A stretch of 7,747 nucleotides of DNA, from the NCBI GenBank assembly GCA_023396345.1, contig JAEWWO010000402.1, forward strand, positions 1-7,747. The letters run 5' to 3'. This document shows positions 1-5,795 of the stretch, piece by piece. The stretch's first letter is position 1. Every line of letters starts with the position of its first letter. Source of the stretch: Bacteroidota bacterium (lineage in GTDB: Bacteria > Bacteroidota > Bacteroidia > Chitinophagales > Chitinophagaceae). The notes under the pieces are model-generated. The model saw nothing but the letters and a program-made list of their open reading frames with translations. It made no database searches and was not told where the DNA came from. Position numbers and translations under genes: made by a program.

Positions 1-629
1 AGCTGCCTGCCGTTCACCGGGTCATACTCAAATAAACTTCCGGTCATAAATAAGCCTGTATATTCATGCAACAGAAATCCGAATAAATAGGCGATAACAA
101 TTCCTATAAAAAATGAAGGTGCGGAAATGCCGAGTACACTCGCAAATACAGACGAAGTGTCGAGCCAGGTTCCTTGTTTAATGGCAGAAATAATTCCTAA
201 AGCTACACCTACAATAGTGGCAAACAACATGGCAGATAATGCCAGTACAATCGTTCCGGGTAGCGCTTCAAACAACAAATCTATAACAGGTCTTTTTGTT
301 TGATAGGAGCGTCTGAGATTAGGAATTTTTACGCCGACTTTTGTATCTCCGCCTACAAAAAAACCTCTTAGTTGTTTATCGGCTATTTCCTGCTGTGAAT
401 GAATGCTAATGGGCGATACATCGTTTAAATAAAATATTAACTGCTTCCATTTGGGCTGGTCAAGAGCAAGTTCTTTTCTTACATTTTCAATTGTTGTGCT
501 GTCGCCGGACTGACCCATTACCAAGCGTGCCGGGTCTCCAAAACCCTGGAATAGAAAAAACACAATAATTACCACACCAATTAAAACCAGTATGCCATAA
601 AAGATTTTATTGAGAAGAAATTTAAGCAA
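1..629 (-). CDS. ABC transporter permease, DppB/OppB type (C-terminal part outside window)
   Basis: Inner-membrane permease of a binding-protein-dependent ABC importer of the dipeptide/oligopeptide/nickel class; such proteins pair with a second permease and two ATPases to move substrate into the cytoplasm. The first 209 residues are visible. Residues 9-28 form the N-terminal membrane helix, followed by the family's periplasmic stretch with the LALDQPKW motif (residues 54-61; LGLDQP-like in relatives). Residues 114-150 (RPVIDLLFEALPGTI onward) start the BPD_transp_1 domain, with further helices at about 126-150 and 160-187. The stretch between residues 68 and 112 is longer than in proteobacterial DppB. 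The start is the TTG at 629-627: an in-frame TAA lies at 644-642, no ATG or GTG lies between, and the TTG gives the expected N-terminus MLKFLLNKIF. It begins 5 bases after the dnaE stop with no terminator between, so co-transcription is likely. The coupling-loop EAA motif would lie beyond the window. Substrate cannot be assigned. Confidence 0.9.
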   Translation of the reverse strand, partial: MLKFLLNKIFYGILVLIGVVIIVFFLFQGFGDPARLVMGQSGDSTTIENVRKELALDQPKWKQLIFYLNDVSPISIHSQQEIADKQLRGFFVGGDTKVGVKIPNLRRSYQTKRPVIDLLFEALPGTIVLALSAMLFATIVGVALGIISAIKQGTWLDTSSVFASVLGISAPSFFIGIVIAYLFGFLLHEYTGLFMTGSLFEYDPVNGRQ

Positions 630-634
630 TAGTT

Positions 635-3600
635 TTAGTTTTTACTTTCTACAATTATTTCTATATCATCTAATTTGTTTAAATATTCAATAAGATCTTC
701 ATTCATCGAAATGCCTTTATTTGCGGTATATAAGTCTATTTCACAATCGTCCACTTCATCATAAATTTTAAATTTAAGAGGAACTTTTCCGGGATAAGTC
801 TCCATATTATCTTCCAGGAAATTTATCATTTCGGCATTTACATCTTTCACTCTTACCTGTAATTCCACACTGCTGGTGAATACTTCCTTTACTGTATCGA
901 GCAACAGGATATTGTTTATCTTAAATTCATAATTATTTGTGTTGAATCTTTGTTTAAAGAATCCACTGATATATACCGTTTGCCCTTTATCTATAAAATG
1001 TTTGAACTTTACATAATCTTCTCCCCAGAACATCAGTTCTGTTTTACCTGTATAATCTTCCAGCGTAATAGAACCGAACTCTCTTCCTGTTTTTGTAAGT
1101 CTGTGAGCTGCTTCCGTAATCAATCCTGCAAGTTTAAAATTTCTATTAATCTTGCTAACTGTTTCCGTGTCATCTTTAATTTTTATAAATTCATCCAAAG
1201 GCACAATATGATAATTGCCCATTTCAAATTTATATTTATCCAACGGATGACCGCTTATATAAATTCCTGTAACTTCTTTTTCAAAATCCAGTTTTTCCAT
1301 CAGATTCCACTCTGCACAAGGTAATATTTCAGGCGGCGTGGCTTCCGGCATTTCCAGATCTCCGAAGAGTGAATTAGTCATTTGTTGCTGACTGGATTGG
1401 AATACGTTTCCGAATTTTATAATCCTTTCGAGATTGTTGGCATTTTCATTGGGTTGTGTGGCAAAGTATTGCGCACGGTGCATTTCAGGGAAACAATCAA
1501 ATGCGCCGGAGTAAATTAAGCTTTCTACAGAACGTTTATTTACAGCACGCTGATTAACTCTTTTTATAAAGTCAAATATATCGCTGAATTGTCCGTTCGT
1601 TTTTCTTTCATTGATAATGCTGTCAATAGCTGCATCGCCCATACCTTTCAGTCCGCCAAATCCAAAGCGTATTTCTCCTTTGTTGTTTACGGCAAATCCT
1701 TTGTGCGATTCATTAATATCACACCCCAGTACTTTTATGCCCATGCGTTTACACTCTTCCATAAAGAAAGTGATTTTGCTGATATCACCTGCGTGATTCA
1801 GTACTGCTGCCATGTATTCAGAAGGGTAGTGCGCTTTTAAATATCCTGTTTGATAAGCTACAAATGCATAGCAGGTAGAGTGCGATTTATTAAAGGCATA
1901 TTGTGCAAATTCTTTCCAGTCGCTCCATATTTTTTTAAGTACATTTTCCGGATGTCCTTTAGCTTTAGCACCTTCCAGAAATTGTTGTTCCATTTTGTTC
2001 AGAACATCAATTTGTTTTTTACCCATCGCTTTACGAAGTACGTCAGCATTACCTTTGGTAAAGCCTGCAAGTTTTTGCGATAGTAGCATCACCTGCTCCT
2101 GATACACCGTAATGCCATAAGTGTCTTGCAGATATTCTTCCATTTCAGGCAGGTCATAAACTACTTCTTCCAATCCATGTTTTCGCTTAATGAAATCAGG
2201 AATATATTTCAATGGTCCCGGACGGTATAAAGCATTCATGGCAATCAAATCGCCAAAAACGTCAGGCTTTAAATCGCGTAAGTGTTTTTGCATGCCGGGG
2301 CTTTCAAACTGAAACGTAGCATTGGTTTCACCACGCTGATACAGTTCGTAAGTCAACTTATCATCCAGCGGAATATTTTCGAGGTCTAAATCAATTCCAT
2401 GATTTTCTTTAATTAACTGAAGCGCAGTTTTGATTATGGAAAGATTTTTTAATCCTAAAAAATCCATTTTAATTACACCGGCATCTTCAATTACTTTTCC
2501 TTCAATCTGTGTAACCCACAAATCAGAGTCTTTGGCTGTGGCTACAGGAATAAGATTAGTCAGGTCTTCCGGTGCAATGATGATGCCTGCCGCGTGAATG
2601 CCCGTGTTGCGTACTTTTCCTTCCAGTCTTTCCGCTTCGTGCAGAACATCTGCCTGCAAACCGGGTGTATTGTATACTTCGCGTAGTTTCTTTATTCTTT
2701 CAATTTCATCAGCCTGATATCCTTCTTTACTTTCCAGAGATTTTTCACCGTCTTTTTCTTCCGATTTGCTGATAGGTGCATGCAACACTCTCCAAAGTTT
2801 TGTACCCGGTCTTTCCGGAACCAGTTTGGCAAGCGCATTAGAGTCGGAAAGTGGCAAATCCATTACACGCGCCACATCTTTAATACTCATTTTTGCAGCC
2901 ATCGTACCATAGGTGATAATCTGTGCTACCTGTTGCTTGGAGTATTTTTCCACCACATAATCAATTACTTTTTGTCTGCCTTCATCATCAAAATCCGTAT
3001 CAATATCCGGCATGGATAAACGGTCAGGATTCAAAAAACGCTCAAACAGTAAATCGTATTTAATAGGATCGATGTTGGTGATACCAATGCAATAAGCTAC
3101 CACACTTCCAGCTGCGGAACCACGTCCGGGCCCGACAAATACACCCATGTTGCGTCCTGCCTTAATAAAATCCATCACTATCAGAAAGTAGCCGGCAAAG
3201 CCCATATTTCTGATTACATCCAGTTCAAAATCTATACGTTCTTTTACTTCTGTAGTTATTTCCGAATATCTTTCTTTCGCTCCTTCATAGGTTAGAAAAT
3301 GCAGATAGCTCCATTGATTTAGTTTTGCATCATTCGTCTTTCTGAATTCTTCCGGAATGGGAAATGCAGGAAGTAAAATATCTTTTTTTAACTGCAAAGG
3401 TTTCACCCGGTCTACAATCATTTGTGTATTGTCCAAAGACTGCGGCACATCTTTGAACAGTTGATGCATTTCTTCTTTTGTTTTAAAATAAAACTGATCG
3501 TTTGGAAATTTAAACCTACGGTTTTTAATTTGTGTATCGTCGTTTACAAAATCGTCAAACCCCGGCGTAGACTGCTTTTCACCCATGTTGATACAAAGAA

Positions 3601-4309
3601 GAATGTCATGTGCATTGTAATCTTCAATGTTGGTGTAGTGACTGTCGTTGGTGCAAATAACAGACACATTATATTTCTTTGCGTAAGCTAATAAAGTATT
3701 GTTTATTTTTTCCTGTTCAGGAATATTATGCCGCTGTAGTTCTATAAAATAGTCGTTGCCAAATAAGTCGAGCCACCATTTAAATTCTTTCTCTGCTTCT
3801 TCTTCGGACTTATACAAAATTGCCTGAGGTACATATGCACCAATACAGCAAGTGGTAGCAATCAGTCCTTCGTGATATTGCTCTATCAGCTTTTTATCTA
3901 CACGCGGATATTTTGAATACATCCCTTCGATATATCCGAGTGAAGTTAGTTTTACAAGATTGTGATAGCCTGTTTCATCTTTCGCCAGTAAAACCTGATG
4001 ATATCTTTTATCTTTTAATTCTTTTGAAAATGTTTTTTGAAAACGGTCATCCACAACGTACAACTCGCAGCCTACAATGGGCTTTACCACCGGCTCTTTT
4101 ATGTCTTTTCCGTTAGAGTCTTTACCAATAATTTTTGTATTCTTCCATGCCTGCGAAACAAAATCAAAAATACCGAACATATTACCATGGTCGGTAAGTG
4201 CAACTGCGGGCATGCCTTCTTTCTCTGCTTTTTTATATAAGCTCGATATAGATGCTGCGCCATCTAACAGTGAATACTCAGAATGTACATGAAGATGTGA
4301 AAATTGCAT
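635..4309 (-). CDS. dnaE: DNA polymerase III subunit alpha
   Basis: Catalytic subunit of the replicative DNA polymerase, extending leading and lagging strands on the sliding clamp. Complete at 1224 residues, slightly longer than E. coli DnaE (1160). An N-terminal PHP domain (about 1-230) keeps all expected metal ligands: H7, H9, D16, H41, E82, H104, C154 or C155, D222 and H224. The C-family palm follows, with GPGRGSAAGS at 393-402 and PDIDTDF at 434-440; D435, D437 and D616 (KMDFLGL) match the E. coli catalytic triad D401, D403 and D555. The fingers hold AFNKSHSTCYAF (805-816). A tandem helix-hairpin-helix region is at about 880-940, a probable clamp-binding motif NSLF at 979-982, and an OB fold at about 1060-1140. 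Residues about 510-535 are a charged insertion compared with E. coli. The ATG at 4309 matches the conserved HLHVH start and is preceded by a run of five G at 4321-4317. Transcription is probably separate from the upstream small gene, which has its own terminator. Confidence 0.98.
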   Translation of the reverse strand: MQFSHLHVHSEYSLLDGAASISSLYKKAEKEGMPAVALTDHGNMFGIFDFVSQAWKNTKIIGKDSNGKDIKEPVVKPIVGCELYVVDDRFQKTFSKELKDKRYHQVLLAKDETGYHNLVKLTSLGYIEGMYSKYPRVDKKLIEQYHEGLIATTCCIGAYVPQAILYKSEEEAEKEFKWWLDLFGNDYFIELQRHNIPEQEKINNTLLAYAKKYNVSVICTNDSHYTNIEDYNAHDILLCINMGEKQSTPGFDDFVNDDTQIKNRRFKFPNDQFYFKTKEEMHQLFKDVPQSLDNTQMIVDRVKPLQLKKDILLPAFPIPEEFRKTNDAKLNQWSYLHFLTYEGAKERYSEITTEVKERIDFELDVIRNMGFAGYFLIVMDFIKAGRNMGVFVGPGRGSAAGSVVAYCIGITNIDPIKYDLLFERFLNPDRLSMPDIDTDFDDEGRQKVIDYVVEKYSKQQVAQIITYGTMAAKMSIKDVARVMDLPLSDSNALAKLVPERPGTKLWRVLHAPISKSEEKDGEKSLESKEGYQADEIERIKKLREVYNTPGLQADVLHEAERLEGKVRNTGIHAAGIIIAPEDLTNLIPVATAKDSDLWVTQIEGKVIEDAGVIKMDFLGLKNLSIIKTALQLIKENHGIDLDLENIPLDDKLTYELYQRGETNATFQFESPGMQKHLRDLKPDVFGDLIAMNALYRPGPLKYIPDFIKRKHGLEEVVYDLPEMEEYLQDTYGITVYQEQVMLLSQKLAGFTKGNADVLRKAMGKKQIDVLNKMEQQFLEGAKAKGHPENVLKKIWSDWKEFAQYAFNKSHSTCYAFVAYQTGYLKAHYPSEYMAAVLNHAGDISKITFFMEECKRMGIKVLGCDINESHKGFAVNNKGEIRFGFGGLKGMGDAAIDSIINERKTNGQFSDIFDFIKRVNQRAVNKRSVESLIYSGAFDCFPEMHRAQYFATQPNENANNLERIIKFGNVFQSSQQQMTNSLFGDLEMPEATPPEILPCAEWNLMEKLDFEKEVTGIYISGHPLDKYKFEMGNYHIVPLDEFIKIKDDTETVSKINRNFKLAGLITEAAHRLTKTGREFGSITLEDYTGKTELMFWGEDYVKFKHFIDKGQTVYISGFFKQRFNTNNYEFKINNILLLDTVKEVFTSSVELQVRVKDVNAEMINFLEDNMETYPGKVPLKFKIYDEVDDCEIDLYTANKGISMNEDLIEYLNKLDDIEIIVESKN

Positions 4310-4355
4310 ATTTATTCCCCCGAAAAATTTTATGGTCTCAAAGCAAACGAAAATA

Positions 4356-4363
4356 CAAATTTA
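4356..4363 (-). promoter_or_regulatory. Candidate promoter -7 element for dnaE
   Basis: TAAATTTG on the minus strand is an exact match to the Bacteroidota sigma-factor -7 consensus TAnnTTTG and lies 46 bases upstream of the dnaE ATG. No good TTTG-type -33 element is seen about 20 bases further upstream, so the call rests on the -7 element, on its position between the preceding terminator and dnaE, and on the need for a new promoter there. In AT-rich DNA a chance match is possible. Confidence 0.35.
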
Positions 4364-4425
4364 CTTACGATTTTAAGAATGTTTTTTCTGCTTATGATTT
4401 ATTAGTTCTTCGGGAGTATTTTCAT

Positions 4426-4458
4426 AAAAAATACCACATCTCAAATGAAATGTGGTAT
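4426..4458 (-). terminator. Intrinsic terminator after the small membrane protein gene
   Basis: A perfect 9-bp inverted repeat, ATACCACAT / ATGTGGTAT (4431-4439 and 4450-4458), encloses a 10-base loop. Read on the minus strand it is followed at once by a run of T (4430-4426). It begins 27 bases beyond the TAG stop of the gene ending at 4486. On the plus strand the stem is followed by AGGATATA rather than a T run, so it acts in the minus direction. It separates the small gene from dnaE. Confidence 0.8.
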
Positions 4459-4485
4459 AGGATATATATTTAATTTGTAATTTGT

Positions 4486-4707
4486 CTACTGGTTACTTTT
4501 GTTTCTGACTTTTACATATTGATATTTAAGGTTAGGCGTAATAATTTGGGCCATTACCCACAGGAAAAAATAAGTTATTATCCCGATTAAAAGCGTCATG
4601 CCTATTCCTACTACTCCTGTCGGTTGTAGTATTAAAAATGCAAGGGCTACTGATACAAAAGGTAAGATTAATAATAATTTGCTGTATATATTTTTAAGGC
4701 TTTTCAT
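4486..4707 (-). CDS. Small two-helix membrane protein of unknown function
   Basis: A 73-residue protein that I do not recognise. It has a short basic N-terminus (K2, K5, K10), a first hydrophobic helix at about 11-28, a glycine-containing turn (QPTGVVGIG, 28-36), a second helix at about 37-57, and a basic tail (KYQYVKVRNK). The positive charges at both ends suggest a membrane hairpin with both termini in the cytoplasm. The start chosen is the ATG at 4707, preceded by the A-rich stretch AAAAATTAAGAAT that is common before Bacteroidota starts. The frame stays open upstream to a TTG at 4797, which would give 103 residues and a partly hydrophobic extra N-terminus. That longer form is less likely because its first 90 bases look like AT-rich leader. 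The gene lies 152 bases after the broken hydrolase and ends in its own terminator. Whether it is truly expressed is not shown by the sequence, but the terminator supports a real transcript. Confidence 0.6.
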   Translation of the reverse strand: MKSLKNIYSKLLLILPFVSVALAFLILQPTGVVGIGMTLLIGIITYFFLWVMAQIITPNLKYQYVKVRNKSNQ

Positions 4708-4859
4708 ATTCTTAATTTTTAATTTGTTTGTTATAACACCTAATAATCCAACGGCGTGCCAAAAAATTTTAAAGAAGTTTAAAACCCTTTGAAGCAATCT
4801 CGAAAAGGATCATAACTTATTTATTTTAAATGGATAGAGAGATATTTATTTTTTGGAAA

Positions 4860-5651
4860 TTATTCCAGAATTCTTTTGAGTTCAGTTTGATATGCCGGAT
4901 TATATGTCATCCCATTGTTCGACTGATTTTTTAAAGTAATAAATTCTATGTGGCTGAATTCATTCTTTAGTTTCGTGGAAGAACCGTAATAAATCACTTC
5001 ATCTTTATCACCATGAAAAATAACAACAGGCATATCACATTCTTTCAAGAATTCATTTGTTTTTAAAGTGTATTTCAAAATAAAGTTGGGCAATATCGGA
5101 AAGCTTTTATTTTTTATATCGATGAGGTTGTAATACGGTGATTGAAGTATTAGTAAGCGAGGTGTATTTTCAGATGCAACTTTGGCTGCCATTCCTGTCC
5201 CGATAGAATAACCGATGACTACTATTTTACTTTCATCAAATCTTTTTTTAAGTTGATTATAAGCTAATTGTAGATCTTCGTGCAACTGTCTTTCATTCGT
5301 TATTTTACCTTCACTTTTGCCAAATCCTCTGTAATCCATCATAAAAACATCATATTGCAAATCGGTATAAATTTCTGCAATTTCTCCCCAGGATTCCAGA
5401 TTTCTGGCATTTCCATGTAGATAGAATATTACGCCTTATGGATTTTCTATTTTAAAGTGAATGATATTTAATGATTTACCGTCTTTAGTTTCAATAAATA
5501 GTTCCTCAAGATTTCCTGAAAAGTTGTATGCTTTATTTTTATCAGTTATTTCAGGATGAAAAATTAATTTTTCCTGAAACAAATAAGCAAGCAAACAAAT
5601 AAGCAGGTAAGCAGCCAACTAGATAGAAATAAATACAAGCATTTTTTTCAT
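4860..5651 (-). pseudogene. Membrane-anchored alpha/beta hydrolase (ABHD13/Bem46/YfhR-like), interrupted by two in-frame stops
   Basis: Reconstructed as 263 codons in one continuous frame from ATG 5651-5649 (MKKMLVFISI), close to the full length expected of this serine hydrolase family. Codon 11 is TAG (5621-5619) and codon 72 is TAA (5438-5436); no frameshift is present. The N-terminus is a single membrane helix ending in YLFQEKLIFHPE, typical of the family. The oxyanion-hole motif LHGN (78-81) follows directly after the second stop, then DYRGFGKSEG (about 106-115), the nucleophile elbow GYSIG with Ser149, and HGDKDEVI with the acid Asp217. The expected catalytic His, in a THND-like motif near the C-terminus, reads SNNG (Asn245). 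Gene callers are likely to report only fragments (about 4860-5360 and 5436-5618), each lacking part of the fold. Likely a recently inactivated gene; sequencing error or stop-codon readthrough are the alternatives. No terminator is seen after it. Confidence 0.85.
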
Positions 5652-5795
5652 CAAAATATTTTTTTAAAAATACCAATTTAAGACCATCAAATTTATTCAA
5701 GATATTATCTTTTCCACAACTTATCTTCACCATTTTTCATTTAACATATAAATCAGAAAAAAAACATATTTTCGCCGTTTGTAAATTGAGGTAAA
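5652..5795. other. Divergent intergenic region between the hydrolase and smc
   Basis: A 144-bp, strongly AT-rich spacer between two divergent starts. It holds the minus-strand promoter candidate for the hydrolase. For smc, the best plus-strand -7 candidate is TATTTTCG at 5767-5774, one mismatch from TAnnTTTG and with no clear -33 partner. GAGGT at 5788-5792 is a short-spaced Shine-Dalgarno-like site before the smc GTG. No hairpin, operator-like palindrome or small gene is evident. Confidence 0.5.
5688..5717 (-). promoter_or_regulatory. Candidate promoter for the hydrolase (pseudo)gene
   Basis: On the minus strand TAAATTTG at 5695-5688 exactly fits the Bacteroidota -7 consensus TAnnTTTG. A TTG lies at 5719-5717, 21 bases upstream, close to the expected -33 spacing (consensus TTTG). 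The predicted transcript start would leave a leader of about 30 bases before the ATG at 5651. The octamer is identical to the one upstream of dnaE. A surviving promoter would fit recent rather than ancient loss of the gene. Confidence 0.4.

Noticed and set aside
950..2083. Plus-strand open frames of 60-124 codons opposite dnaE
   Set aside because: They are antisense shadows of a strongly conserved gene, have no recognisable domain, and their composition follows the dnaE codons.
4798..4859. A terminator after the hydrolase
   Set aside because: No inverted repeat followed by a T run was found on the minus strand; the stretch is only AT-rich.
5579..5605. Direct repeat of ACAAATAAGCA (5579-5589 and 5595-5605)
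   Set aside because: It lies in the Leu-rich membrane helix of the hydrolase, where repetitive codons for Leu, Ala, Cys and Tyr are expected; there are only two copies.
5436..5651. An altered genetic code explaining the in-frame TAG and TAA
   Set aside because: dnaE ends in TAA and the small gene in TAG at the expected ends of conserved or terminator-flanked genes, and neither dnaE nor smc contains internal stops.
5551..5733. Minus-strand 60-codon frame from an ATG at 5733 overlapping the hydrolase N-terminus
   Set aside because: It is out of frame with the hydrolase, has no homology I can see, and the hydrolase frame from ATG 5651 explains the region better.
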